Shown: in pieces, positions 36,599-50,968 of the stretch
Position numbering within the stretch: position 1 is the first letter of the stretch
Layout: every line of letters begins with the position of its first letter
Source of the DNA: Chamaelirium japonicum
Taxonomy: Eukaryota; Streptophyta; Magnoliopsida; Liliales; Melanthiaceae
Length of the DNA stretch: 64,000 nt
Assembly: GCA_947650365.1 (NCBI GenBank)
Contig: OX393549.1
Span: 27,805,209 to 27,869,208, forward strand
Direction of reading: 5' to 3'
Translations under genes and position numbers: made by a program
Notes under the pieces: generated by a model
The model's input: the letters and a program-made list of their open reading frames with translations, nothing else
Database searches by the model: none
Told to the model about the DNA's origin: nothing

Positions 36599-38928
36599 TG
36601 TTAGAATTGGTGAGGTCTACAGCTCATAAAACCTATAGTTTAGCTATGTATGGTTGATAGTATAAGATTGCATCTAGGTACGTACCTTAGTACGTGTTCT
36701 GATTATAGAACAGAGAGCCATGGCTACATGGTAATCCACTTGAGTGGGAGACTCAAGGGACTGGTCCCATGTAACCTAAATACGTTCGCAGCTCTGAAAA
36801 GGGTTGGTCGCCCTATCAGGATAAGCTGTTGGGATGACAGAGCGTGGGTGTCTCCACCACGGTCATTACCAGGCACAGTGTCTGTGGCTGAACGGAACCA
36901 ACACGGTGCACAGATCGATGAGCAGACATCGGTGCACTAAACCGTGTTTCTGCTTAGGGTAAAACGGTCCTAAACCCTGAGGAACCATGTCTGGTGGACT
37001 AACCAGTTGTGTAGTGCTTTGGCGCACCAATGTGTGAGGATCCGAATGCAGTGATCCAAAACCACAGTGTACTGGGTTACCCGGCTGGCGTTGCATCAGT
37101 ATGTCACTCCTGCAGGCTATCCACACCCCTAACAGAAGGTGCGTTCCTTGGTCTGAACTACGTCGTATTAAACCCTGGCCAGGTGGTCATCAGTTGGACT
37201 GGTGACGGATCCGGTTGCTCGAAAGAGTAATCGAAGATACGATATATGTGGTCAACCTGGAAGGAACCGAGTCATATGAGCACTCGAGTCTGACGGTATT
37301 CTCTACCGCTCGAGTTGCATCATGGCACCAGTGGAGGGACAGCGGGTTTACCATACTAAGCGGAGAGCAGGGGTATGAGGGAGAACATAGTAAGTCTGGG
37401 GGAATTGGAGTGCAGCCTGCATCGCACTCTGGGTGGCTACGCAGGTTAACTCGGACTCAAGGATCGATGGTACACTCGGGTAGTGTGTCGATCGAGTCTG
37501 AGTTGGAAGCCATGAACCCTGGTCCCTGAAGGTTCCACCTTATCGACATTATGTACGGTTCTTATACCATTTTCTCGAAACACAGAATGTAGTTAGAGGA
37601 AGCGAGACGTTCAAGCCTACGCTCCGTGAGTGCTTCGCACTAGTGCACGGTAGATGCGTAGCTACGTGTGTGCACTAAGGGGAAACCCTAGGTTAGTGCA
37701 GAGACGCATGTAGCAATTCCTTGTCATAAGTGGACTTTGCCACATGGGTGCAAAGCACCGGGATATGTTGCGAGTTGACTAGTTGACTTCACTAGGGGCA
37801 CCCTACGGGAACCTCAGAAAATAGTGAAATCACTGGTGCACTTCACTTATGTGTGCCTAGCAAAGTCTCGTACATGAGGAACGGCCAACTAGTGACATAA
37901 GGGCGTTTTGGTCATACTATGCGCCACTATGCACTAAGGGGGCCGGCCCTGAGTGTTGAGAGACTGGTCAAGGCCGGCCCTATTAGTTTCAGGAGGTTGT
38001 TGCCTCCGATGAAAGAGTCGGTCAAGAGGCGCAGAAAACGGGCTGGTTTTGACCGTTTTCGAAAACAAGGAAAAGATAGAGATAAAAGAAGAGATATATA
38101 GGGAGAGGTTTGAATCAGTCAATCCTATCCGCTAGGCTTATCCGTAAGGATAAGGTCGGCCCTATATAAGGCATAGGGAGAGAGGGGGGGACGAAATTAA
38201 TGAGCCATGCAAGCCCTAGGGCCGGCCCAAGCCATAGGGGAAACCCTAGCCGCCCCCCTCTCCTCTCTTCGTATCTCCTCTCTCGTCTCTCTTTCCCTCG
38301 CTTGCGCCATTGGATGGCGACTCGTCTTCCTCACGTGGTGTTTCGTAGAAGGAGAAGGCTCGTCATATGGAGGCACTCAGAGATCCATCGACGAGGTGCC
38401 GTGCATCGTGTGAGATCGGGTGAACTAGAAGGCGTCTCCCGCAACCTTTTGCTGTCCAGAATCTGCACAGAAAATCAGCGTTGTTTCTGTTATTCCGGGA
38501 GCTACAGAAGTCCAAATGACGTGAAACTTGTTTCAAAAGTTGCGTCTCGAAGTTGGCTACCTGCAGTCCAAATTTCAGCCCAATCAGAGTTTGGACCAGA
38601 AAGTTATGGCCATCGTACCGAAGCTATGTCGAGCAGATCCGTAGCCCGTCTCCATCGACAAAGAAGAAATTTGTCGCGGTGAAAGATTCCGCACACAGGT
38701 ATGATCTCTAACAAGTAGATCTAACATAATTAGAACATGCATACATGCTAGATTGTTCTTTCACGTTAGATCGTCGTTAGGGGTTCGCGTAGTTGCCATG
38801 CTAGTTTCATACACGCATATGTAGATCGTTTCGATGAAAATTTTTGATATGTAATGCACACCGCTCACGGTCCTCGGACCTTCACTTTGCTTCCGCTGCG
38901 GGCCTCTGCCATGGATTTATTTCCAACA
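36599..38928 (+). repeat. 3' LTR (apparently full length, 2330 bp)
   Basis: It begins TGTTAGAATTGG immediately after the purine tract that follows the RNase H remains and ends CCAACA, giving the canonical TG...CA ends. The last 1103 bp are duplicated in the 5' LTR remnant. The first 1227 bp (36,599-37,825) have no second copy in the window. That unique part contains an AAACCCTAG box at 37,683-37,691 and no convincing protein. Satellite follows at once at 38,929. Confidence 0.85.
38163..38169 (+). promoter_or_regulatory. Putative TATA box of the 3' LTR
   Basis: Identical TATATAA at the equivalent LTR position (offset 7723). A transcript from here would read rightward into the satellite after about 0.75 kb. 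Confidence 0.6.
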
Positions 38929-39238
38929 CATTCTAATTCATTCGTAGGATCCATTCTAATTCATTCGCATGAATGTATCCATTCTAATTCATTCGTACAA
39001 TCCATTCTATTTCATTCGTACGATCCATTCTTACTCATTCGTATGATCCATTCTAATTCATTTGTATGATCCATTCTAATTCATTCGCACGATCCATTCT
39101 AATTCATTCGTACGAACCATTCTAATTCATTCATACGATCCATTCTAATTCATTCATATGATCCATTCTAATTCATTCCTACAATCCATTCTAATTCATT
39201 CACCCGATCCATTCTAATTCATTCATACGATCCATTCT

Positions 39239-39268
39239 ATTCGAATGGATCATGCGATCCATTCGAAT
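39239..39268. repeat. Short hairpin, 13-bp arms, ATGC loop (copy 3)
   Basis: Third copy of the micro-inversion, about 310 bp downstream of the 3' LTR. It anchors the right flank of the retrotransposon to the 7.3-7.9 kb and 15.8-16.4 kb sectors. Confidence 0.9.
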
Positions 39269-42200
39269 TCATTCGCACGATCCATTCTAATTCATTCATA
39301 CGATCCATTCTAATTCATTCATACAATGCATTCTAATTCTTTCACACGATCCATTCTAATTCATTCGTACGATCCATTCTAATTCATTCGTACGATCCAT
39401 TCTATTTCATTTGTACGATCCATTCTTACTCATTCGTATGATCCATTCTAATTCATTCGTACGATCCATTCTAATTCATTTGTACGATCCATTCTAATTC
39501 TTTCACACGATCCATTCTAATTCATTCGTAGGATCCATTCTAATTCATTCGTACAATCTATTCTAATTTATTCGTACGATCCATTCTAATTCATTCCTAC
39601 GATCGTACGAATGAATTAGAATGGATCGTACGGAATGAATTAGAATGGATTGTATGAATGAATTAGAATGGATACATTCGTGCGAATGAATTAGAATGGA
39701 TCATACGAATGAGTAAGAATGGATCGTACGAATGAAATAGAATGGATTGTACGAATGAATTAGAATGGATCGTACAAATGAATTAGAATGGATCGTACGA
39801 ATGAATTAGAATCGATCATACGAATGAATTAGAATGGATCGTGTGAAAGAATTAGAATGGATTGTATGAATGAATTAGAATAGATCGTATGAATGAATTA
39901 GAATGGATCGTACGAATGAATTAGAATGGATCGTACGAATGAACTAGAATGGATACATTCGTGCGAATGAATTAGAATGGATCGTACGAATGAATTAGAA
40001 TGGATCGTACGAATGAATTCGAATGGATCTTACGAATGAATTAGAATGGATCGTACGAATGCACGATCCATGCTAATTCATTCGTTCGATCAATTCTAAT
40101 TCATTAGCACGATCCATTCTAATTCATTCATACGATCCATTCTAATTCATTCGCATGATCCATTCTAATTCATTCGTGCGATCCATTCTAATTCTTTCAC
40201 ACGATCCATTCTAATTCATTCGTACGATCCATTCTAATTCATTCGTATGATCCATTCTAATTCATTCGTACGATCCATTCTAATTCCTTCGTACGATCCA
40301 TTCTAATTCCTTCCTTCGTACGATCCATTCTAATTCATTCATACAATCTATTCTAATTCATTCATACAATCCATTCTAATTCTTTCACACGATCCATTCT
40401 AATTCATTCGTACGATCCATTCTAATTCATTCATACAATCCATTCTAATTCTTTCATACGATCCATTCTAATTCATTCGTACGTTCCATTCAAATTCATT
40501 AGCACGATCCATGCTAATTCATTCGTTCGATCAATTCTAATTCATTAGCACGATCCATTCTAATTCATTCATACGATCCATTCTTATTCATTCGCACGAT
40601 CCATTCTAATTCATTCATAGGATCCACTCTAATTCATTCATACGATCTATTCTAATTCTTTCGCACGAATGTATCCATTCTAATTCATTCGCACGAATTT
40701 ATCCATTCTAATTCATTCGTACGATCTATTCTAATTCATTCGTACGATCCATTTAATTCATTCGTACGATCCATTCTAATTCATTCATACGATCTATTCT
40801 AATTCATTCATACAATCCATTCTAATTCTTTCACGCGATCCATTCTAATTCATTCGTACGATCCATTCTAATTCATTCGCACAATCCATTCTATTTCATT
40901 CGTACGATCCATTCTTACTCATTGGTACGATCCATTCTAATTCATTCGCACGAATGTATCCATTCTAATTCATTCATATGAATCCATTCTAATTCATTCG
41001 TACAATCCATTCTATTTCATTCGTACGATCCATTCTTACTCATTCGTATGATCCATTCTAATTCATTCGCACGAATGTATCCATTCTAAATCATTCGTAC
41101 GATCCATTCTAATTCATTCGTACGATCCATTCTAAATCATTCGTACAATCCATTCTATTTCATTCGTACGATCAATTCTAATTAATTAGCACAATCCATT
41201 CTAATTCATTCGTACGATCCATTCTCATTCGCACGATCCATTCTAATTCATTCATACAATCCATTCTATTTCATTCGTACGATCCATTCTTACTCATTCG
41301 TATGATCCATTCTAATTCATTCGTACGATCCATTCTAATTCATTCGTACGATCGTACGAATGCATTAGAATGGATCGTACGGAATGAATTAGAATGGATT
41401 GTATGAATGAATTAGATTGGATACATTCGTGCGAATGAATTAGATTGGATCATACGAATGAGTAAGAATGGATCGTACGAATGAGTAAGAATGGATCGTA
41501 CGAATGAATTAGAATAGATCATACGAATGAATTAGAATGGATCATACGAATGAATTAGAATGGATACATTCGTGCGAATGAATTAGAATGGATCGGACGA
41601 ATGGATCGTACGAATGGATCGTACGAATGAACTAGAATGAATACATTCGTGCGAATGAATTAGAATGGATCGTACGAATGAATTAGAATGGATCGTACGA
41701 ATGAATTATAATGGATCTTACGAATGAATTAGAATGGATTGTACGAATGAATTAGAATGGATCGTACGAATGAATTAGAATGGATACATTCATGCGAATG
41801 AATTAGAATGGATCGGACGAATAAATTAGAATGGATCGTACGAATGAATTAGAATGGATCAAATGAATGAATTAGAATGGTTACATTCATGCGAATGAAT
41901 TAGAATGGATCGTACGAATGGATTAGAATGGATCGTACGAATGGATTAGAATGGATACATTCGAGCGAATGAATTAGAATGAATCGTACGAATGAATTAG
42001 AATGGATCGTACGAATGGATTATAATGGATCCTACGAATGGATTAGAATGGATGCCTTTGTGCATATGAATTAGAATGGATCGTACGAATGAATTAGAAT
42101 GGATCATATTAATGAATTAGAATGGATCATACGAATGAATTAGAATGGATACATTCGTGCGAATGAATTAGAATGGATCGTGCGAATCCATTAGACTGGA

Positions 42201-42389
42201 TCGTGCGAATGAATAAGAATGGATCATACGAATGGATTAGAATGGATCATACGAATTAGAATGAATTAGAATGAATTAGAATGAATCGTATGAATTAGAA
42301 TGGATCGTACGAATGAATTAGAATGGATCGTACGAATGAATTAGAATGGATCATACGAATGAATTAGAATGGATCGTGTGAATGAATTA

Positions 42390-43215
42390 GAAAGGATCGT
42401 ACCAATGTGTAAGAATGGATCGTACGAATGAATAGAATGGATCATATGAATGAATTAGAATGGATACATTCGTGTGAATGATTTAGAATGGATCGTATGA
42501 ATGAATTAGAATAGATTTTGTGAAAGAATTAGAATGGATTAGAATGGATCGTACGAATGAATTAGAATGGATACATTCGTGCGAATGAATTAGAAAAGAT
42601 CGGACGAATGAATTAGAATGGATCGTACGAATGAATTAGAATGGATCGTACGAATGAATTAGAATAGATTGTACGAATGAATTAGAATGGATCAAATGAA
42701 TGAATTAGAATGGTTACATTCATGCGAATGAATTAGAATGGATCGTACGAATGGATTAGAATGGATCGTACGAATGGATTAGAATGGATACATTCGTGCG
42801 AATGAATTAGAATGGATCGTACGAATGAATTAGAATGGATCATACGAATGAATTAGAATGGATCTTACGAATGAATTAGAATGGATCGTACGAATGAATT
42901 AGAATGGATCGTACAAATGAATTAGAATGGATACATTCGTGCGAATGAATTAGAACGGATCGGACGAATGAATTAGAATGGATCGTACGAATGAATTAGA
43001 ATGGATCAAATGAATGAATTAGAATGGTTACATTCATGCGAATGAATTAGAATGGATCGTACGGAATGAATTAGAATGGATTGTATGAATGAATTAGAAT
43101 GGATACATTCGTGCGAATCAATTAGAATGGATCATACGAATGAGTAAGAATGGATCATACGAATGAAATAGAATGGATTGTACGAATGAATTAGAATGGA
43201 TCGTACAAATGTATC
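42390..43215 (+). repeat. Second segmental duplication, right copy
   Basis: Partner of 10,885-11,705. The ATTTTGTGAAAG portion is present again at about 43,434, so this side also carries a local tandem duplication of about 0.9 kb. Confidence 0.75.
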
Positions 43216-44397
43216 AGAATGGATCGTACGAATGAATTAGAATGGATCGTACGAATTAATAAGAATGGATCGTACGAATGAATTAGAATGGATCGTGCGA
43301 ATGAATTAGAATGGATCGTACCAATGAGTAAGAATGGATCGTACGAATGAATAGAATAGATCGTATGAATGAATTAGAATGGATACATTCGTGTGAATGA
43401 ATTAGAATGGATCGTATGAATGAATTAGAATAGATTTTGTGAAAGAATTAGAATGGATTAGAATGGATCGTACGAATGAATTAGAATGGATACATTCGTG
43501 CGAATGAATTAGAATGGATCGGACGAATGAATTAGAATGGATCGTACGAATGAATTAGAATGGATCGTACGAATGAATTAGAATAGATTGTGCGAATGAA
43601 TTAGAATGGATCGTATGAATGAATTAGAATGGATCGTACGAATGAATTAGAATGGATCATACGAATGAGTAAGAATGGATCGTATGAATGAATTAGAATG
43701 GAACGTACGAATGAATTAGAATGGATCGTACGAATAAATTAGAATGGATACATTCGTCCGAATGAATTAGAATGGATCATACGAATGAGTAAGATGGATC
43801 GTACGAATGAAATAGAATAGATTGTACGAATGAATTAGAATGGATCCTACGAATGAATTAGAATGGATCGTGTGAAATACGAATGAATTAGAATGGATAT
43901 ATTCGTGCAAATGAATTAGAAGGGATCGTATGAATGTATTAGAATGGATCGTATGAGTGAATTAGAATGGATCGTGCGAATGAATTAGAATGGATTGTAT
44001 GAATGAATTAGAATGGATCGTACGAATGAATTAGAATGGATCGTATGAATGAATTAGAATGGATCGTACGAATGAACTAGAATGGATACATTCGTGCGAA
44101 TGAATTAGAATGGATCGTACGAATGAATTAGAATGGATCGTGTGAATGAATTAGAATGGATCGTATGAATGAATTAGAATAGATCATATGAATGAATTAG
44201 AATGGATCGTACAAATGAATTAGAATAGATAGTACGAATGAATTAGAATGGATCGTACGTATGAATTAGAATGGATCATATGAATTAATTAGAATGGATC
44301 ATACGAATGAATTAGAATGGATCGTACGAATGAATTAGAATAGATTGTATGAATGAATTAGAATGGATCGTACGAATGAATTAGAATGGATCGTGTG

Positions 44398-45620
44398 AAA
44401 GAATTAGAATGGATCGTACAAATGAATTAGAATGGATTAGAATGGATTGTGCGAATGAATTAGAATGGATCGTACGAATGTATTAGAATGGATTGTATGA
44501 ATGAATTAGAATGGATCTTACGAATGAATTAGAATGGATCGTACGAATGAATTAGAATGGATCCTACGAATGAATTAGAATGGATACATTCGTGCGAATG
44601 AATTAGAATGGATCGGACAAATGAATTAGAATGGATCGTACGAATGAATTAGAATGGATCGTACGAATAAATTAGAATGGATACATTCGTCCGAATGAAT
44701 TAGAATGGATCATACGAATGAGTAAGAATGGATCGTACGAATGAAATAAAATAGATTGTACGAATGAATTAGAATGGATCCTACGAATGAATTAGAATGG
44801 ATCGTGTGAAATAATTAGAATGGATTGTATGAATGAATTAGAATGGATCGTATGAATGAATTAGAATGGATCGTGCGAATGAATTCGAATGGATCGTACG
44901 AATTCATTCTAATTCATTCATACAATCCATTCTAATTCTTTCACACGATCTATTCAAATTCATTCGTAGGATCCATTCTAATTCATTCGTATAATCTATT
45001 CTATTTCATTCGTACGATCCTTTCTTACTCATTCGTATGATCCATCCTAATTCATTTGGACGAATGTATCCATTCTAATTTATTCGTACGATCCATTCTA
45101 ATTCATTCGTACGATCCATTCTAATTCATTCGTACGATCCATTCTAATTCATTCGTCCGATCCATTCTAATTCATTCGCATGAATGTATCCATTCTAATT
45201 CATTCGTATGGTCCATTCTAATTCATTCGCACAATCCATTCTATTTCATTCGTACGATCCATTCTTACTCATTCGTATGATCCATTATGGATACATTCGT
45301 GCGAATGAATTAGAATGGATCATACGAATGAGTAAGAATGGATCGTACGAATGAAATAGAATGGATTATGCGAATGAACTAGAATGGATCGTACGAATGA
45401 ATTAGAATGGATCGTGTGAAAGAATTAGAATGGATTGTATGAATGAATTAGAATAGATCGTATGAATGAATTAGAATGGATCGTACGAATGAATTAGAAT
45501 GGATCGTACGAATGAACTAGAATGGATACATTCGTGCGAATGAATTAGAATGGATCGTACGAATGAATTAGAATGGATCGTACGAATGAATTAGAATGGA
45601 TCTTACGAATGAATTAGAAT
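44398..45620 (+). repeat. Segmental duplication of satellite, right copy
   Basis: Partner of 12,420-13,640. The copies diverge abruptly near 45,634, where this one switches orientation through a GAATGCACGATCC joint while the left copy continues in F. Confidence 0.8.
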
Positions 45621-46467
45621 GGATCGTACGAATGCACGATCCATGCTAATTCATTCGTTCGATCAATTCTAATTCATTAGCACGATCCATTCTAATTCAT
45701 TCGTACGATCCATTCTAATTCATTCGCATGATCCATTCTAATTCATTCATACGATTCATTCTAATTCTTTCACACGATCCATTCTAATTTATTCGTATGA
45801 TCCATTCTAATTCATTCGTACGATCTATTCTAATTCATTCGTACGATCCATTCTAATTCATTCGTACGATCCATTCTAATTCCTTCGTACGATCCATTCT
45901 AATTCATTCATACAATCCATTCTAATTCTTTCACACGATCCATTCTAATTCATTCGTACGATCCATTCTAATTCATTCGTGCAATCCATTCTATTTCATT
46001 CGTACGATCCATTCTTACTCATTCGTACGATCCATTCTAATTCATTCACACGAATGTATCCATTCGTACGAATGAATTAGAATAGATTGTAAGAATGAAT
46101 TAGAATGGATCGTACGAATGAATTAGAATGGATCATATGAATGAATTAGAATAGATCGTACGAATGAATTAGAATGGATCGTGCGAATGAATTAGAATGG
46201 ATACATTCGTGCGAATAAATTAGACTGGATCGGACGAATGAATTAGAATGGATCGTACGAATGAATTAGAATGGATCGTACGAGTGAATTAGAATGGATC
46301 GTACGAATAAATTAGAATGGATACATTCGTCCGAATGAACTAGAATGGTTTATACGAATGAGTAAGAATGGATCATACGAATGAAATAGAATAGATTGTA
46401 CGAATGAATTAGAATGGATCCTATGAATGAATTAGAATGGATCGTGCGAATGAATTAGAATGGATTG

Positions 46468-49400
46468 GATCCATTCTAATTCATTCGCATGAATGTAACC
46501 ATTCTAATTCATTCATTTGATCCATTCTAATTCATTCGTACGATCCATTCTAATTCATTCGTCCGATCCATTCTAATTCATTCGCACGATCTGTTCTTAT
46601 TCATTCGCACAATCCATTCTAATTCATTCGCACGAATGTATCCATTCTAATTCATTCGTACGATCCATTCTAATTCATTCGTATGATCCATTCTAATTCA
46701 TTCGTATGATCCATTCTATTTAATTCGTATGATCCATTCTAATTCATTCGTACGATCCATTCTAATTCATTCGTACGATCCATTCTAATTCATTCGTACG
46801 ATCCATTCTAATCCATTCTAGTTCATTCGTACGATCCATTCTAATTCCTTTGTACGATCCATTCTAATTCATTCGTACGATCCATTCTAATTCATTCGTA
46901 CGATCCATTCTAATTCATTCGTATGATCCATTCTAATTAATTCGTATGATCCATTCTAATTCATTCGTACGATCCATTCTAATTCATTCATACAATCCAT
47001 TCTAATTCATTCGCACGAATGTATCCATTCTAATTAATTCGTACGATCCATTCTAATTTATTCGTATGATCCATTCTAATTCATTCGCACAATCCATTCT
47101 ATTTCATTCGTACGATCCATTCTTACTCATTGGTACGATCCATTCTAATTCATTCGCACGAATGTATCCATTCTAATTCATTCGTATGAATCCATTCTAA
47201 TTCATTCGTACAATCTATTCTATTTCATTCGTACGATCCATTCTTACTCATTCGTATGATCCATTCTAATTCATTCGGACGAATGTATCCATTCTAATTT
47301 ATTTGTACGATCCATTCTAATTCATTCGTACGATCCATTCTAATTCATTCGTACGATCCATTCTAATTCATTCGTCCGATCCATTCTAATTCATTCGCAC
47401 GAATGTATCCATTCTAATTCATTCGTACGATCCATTCTAATTCATTCGTACGATCCATTCTAATTCATTCGTAAGATCCATTCTAATTCATTCGTACGAT
47501 CCATTCTAATTCATTCAAATTCATTCGTACGATCCATTCTAATTCATTCGTATGATCTATTCTTATTCATTCGCACGATCCAGTTTAATTGATTCGCACG
47601 ATCCATTCTAATTCATTCGCACGAATGTATCCATTCTAATTCATTCGTATGATCCATTCTAATTCATTAATATGATCCATTCTAATTCATTCATACGATC
47701 CATTCTAATTCATTCGTATAATCTATTCTTATTCATTCGCACAATCCAGTCTAATTGATTCGCACGATCCATTCTAATTCATTCGCACAAATGTATCCAT
47801 TCTAATTCATTCATACGATCCATTCTAATACATTAATATGATCCATTCTAATTCATTCGTACGATCCATTCTAATTCATATGCACAATGGTATCCATTCT
47901 AATCCATTCGTAGGATCCATTCTAATCCATTCGTACGATCCATTCTAATTCATTCGTACGATCCATTCTAATTCATTCACTCGAATGTATCCATTCTAAT
48001 CCATTCGTACGATCCATTCTAATCCATTCGTACGATCCATTCTAATTCATTCGCATGAATGTAACCATTCTAATTCATTCATTTGATCCATTCTAATTCA
48101 TTCGTACGATCCATTCTAATTCATTCGTCCGATCCATTCTAATTCATTAGCACGATCCATTCTAATTCATTCGTACAATCCATTCTAATTCATTAGCACG
48201 ATCCATTCTAATTCATTCGTACAATCCATTCTAATTTATTCGTACGATCCATTCTAATTCATTCGCACGATCCATTCTAATTCATTCTTAGGATCCATTC
48301 TAATTCATTCATACGATCTATTCTAATTCTTTCGCACAAATGTATCCATTCTAATTCATTCGCACGAATGTATCCATTGTAATTCATTCGTACGATCCAT
48401 TCTAATTCATTCGTACGATCCATTCTAATTCATTCGTACGATCCATTCTAATTCATTCGTAAGATCCATTCTAATTCATTCGTACTATCCATTCTAATTC
48501 ATTCTAATTCATTCTAATTCATTCGTACAATCCATTCTAATTCATTCGTATGATCTATTCTTATTCATTTGCACGATCCAGTCTAATTGATTCGCACGAT
48601 CCATTCTAATTCATTCGCACGAATGTATCCATTCTAATTCATTCGTACGATCCATTCGAATTCATTCTAATTCATTCTAATTCATTCGTACGATCCATTC
48701 TAATTCATTCGTATGATCTATTCTTATTCATTCACACGATCCAGTCTAATTGATTCACACGATCCATTCTAATTCATTCGCACGAATGTATCCAATCTAA
48801 TTCATTTGTACGATCCATTCTAATTCATTAATATGATCCATTCTAATTCATTCGTACGATCCATTCTAATTCATATGCACAAAGGTATCCATTCTAATCC
48901 ATTCGTAGGATCCATTCTAATCCATTCGTACAATCCATTCTAATTCATTCGTACGATCCCTTCTAATTCATTCGCTCGAATGTATCCATTCTAATCCATT
49001 CGTACGATCCATTCTAATCCATTCGTACGATCCTTTCTAATTCATTCGCATGAATGTAACGATTCTAATTCATTCATTTGAGCCATTCTAATTCATTCAT
49101 ACGATCCATTCTAATTCATTCGTCCGATCCATTCTAATTCATTCGCACGAATGGATACATTCTAGTTCATTCGTACGATCCATTCTAATTCATTCGTACG
49201 ATCCATTCTAATTCATTCGTACGATCCATTCTAATTCATTCATACAATCCATTCTAATTCATTCGCACGATCCATTCTAATTCACTCATACGATCCATTC
49301 TAATACATTCATACGATCCATTCTAATTCATTTGCACGAATATATCCATTCTAATTCATTCATACGATCCATTCTAATTCCTTCGTACGATCCATTCTAC

Positions 49401-50968
49401 TTCATTCGTACGATCCATTCTAATTCATTCATACGATCCATTCTAATTCATTCGTATGATCCATTCTAATTCATTCGCACAAATGTATCCATTCTAATTC
49501 ATTCGTACGATCCATTCTAATTCATTCGTACGATCCATTCTAATTCATTCGTAAGATCCATTCTAATTCATTCGTACGATCCATTCTAATTCATTCGTAT
49601 GATCCATTCTAATTCATTCGCAAATATATCCATTCTAATTCATTCGTACGATCCATTCTAATTCATTCGTACGATCCATTCTAATTCATTCATACGATCT
49701 ATTCTAATTCATTCATACAATCCATTCTAATTCTTCCACACGATCCATTCTAATTCATTCGTACGATCCATTCTAATTCATTCATACAATCCATTCTAAT
49801 TCATTCGCACGAATGTATCCATTCTAATCCATTCGTACGATCCATTCTAATCCATTCGTACGATCTATTCTAATTCATTCGCATGAATGTAACCATTCTA
49901 ATTCATTCATTTGATTCATTCTAATTCATTCGTACGATCCATTCTAATTCATTCGTCCGATCTATTCTAATTCATTCGCACGAATGTATCCATTCTAATT
50001 CATTCGTACGATCCATTCTAATCCATTCTAATTCTTTCACACGATCCATTCTAATTCATTCGTAGGATCCATTCTAATTCATTCGTACAATCTATTCTAT
50101 TTCATTCGTACGATCCATTCTTACTCATTCGTATGATCCATTCTAATTCATTCGGACGAATGAATCCATTCTAATTTATTCGTACGATCCATTCTAATTC
50201 ATTCGTAAGATCCATTCTAATTCATTCGTACGATCCATTCTTACTCATTCGTATGATCCATTCTAATTCATTCGCACGAATGTATCCATTCTAATTCATT
50301 CATACCATCCATTCTAATTCACTCCGTACGATCCATTCTAATTCATTCGCACAAATGTAACCATTCTAATTCATTCGTACGAACCATTCTAATTCATTCG
50401 TATGATCCATTCTAATTCCTTTGTACGATCCATTCTAATTCCTTCGTACGAACCATTCTAATTCCTTCGTACGATCCATTCTATTTCATTCGTATGATCC
50501 ATTCTAATTCCTTCGTACGATCCATTCTAATTCCTTCGTATCCATTCTAATTCACTCATACGATCCATTCTAATTCATTCGTACGATCCATTCTAATTCA
50601 TTCATACAATCCATTCTAATTCATTCGCACGAATGTATCCATTCTAATTCATTCGTACGATCAGTTCTAATTCATTCACAAAATCTATTCTAATTCATTC
50701 ATACGATCCATTCTAATTCATTCACATGAATGTATCCATTCTAATTCATTCATACGATCCATTCTAATTCATTCGTATGATCCATTCTAATTCACTCATA
50801 CGATCCATTCTAATACATTCATACGATCCATTCTAATTCATTTGCACGAATATATCCATTCTAATTCATTCGTACGATCCATTCTAATTCCTTCGTATGA
50901 TCCATTCTAATTCATTCGTACGATCCGTTCTAATTCATTCGTACGATCCATTCTAATTCATTCATACA
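46468..50968 (-). repeat. Longest uninterrupted R-orientation satellite block
   Basis: About 4.5 kb without an orientation switch, the longest single-orientation block in the window. Within it TTCTAATTCA half-monomers are stacked at about 48,498-48,525 and 48,660-48,685, giving local 10-bp periodicity. The variant order TCTTATTCATTCGCACGATCC-AGT recurs at about 47,553, 47,727, 48,558 and 48,721, a local higher-order repeat. Confidence 0.8.

Larger units (their letters stand above)
30103..38928 (+). mobile_element. Degenerate Ty1/copia LTR retrotransposon (5'-truncated)
   Basis: In order: a 1103-bp remnant of the 5' LTR, a PBS, a long leader, broken gag, protease, integrase, reverse transcriptase and RNase H, a purine-rich tract, then a 2330-bp 3' LTR. 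Integrase before reverse transcriptase is diagnostic of copia. The interior (31,206-36,598, about 5.4 kb) has no open frame above about 100 codons in the coding direction, so it cannot make a polyprotein. The 3' end abuts satellite cleanly at CAACA. The 5' end is a truncation with a non-LTR scrap, so no target-site duplication can be identified. The sub-lineage is not resolved. Confidence 0.92.
38929..46468. repeat. Satellite sector after the retrotransposon
   Basis: Blocks are R to about 39,604, F to 40,060, R to 41,353, F to 44,903 (3.55 kb, the longest F block), R to 45,287, F to 45,634, R to 46,064 and F to 46,468. The first R block matches 15,755-16,330 and 7320-7870 in variant order, including the 13-bp-arm hairpin at 39,239-39,268. 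The long F block repeats variants of the long F block at 9412-12,926. The joints at 40,060 and 45,634 are the same (CGTACGAATGCACGATCC). Confidence 0.85.

Noticed and set aside
36650-37529. Several frames of 66-104 codons in the unique part of the 3' LTR.
   Set aside because: No recognisable domain, overlapping on both strands, and located within an LTR. They are likely chance frames.
36589-37826. Reading the 3' LTR as only 1103 bp, starting at TGAAATCACT (37,825).
   Set aside because: No purine tract precedes 37,825. A textbook PPT plus TGTTAGAATTGG follows the RNase H remains at 36,589-36,610, and the 5' copy has A where the T of TG should be.
38854-39069. Open frame crossing from the 3' LTR into satellite.
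   Set aside because: A chance fusion of the LTR end with repeats encoding a serine/histidine-rich periodic peptide; no supporting signal.
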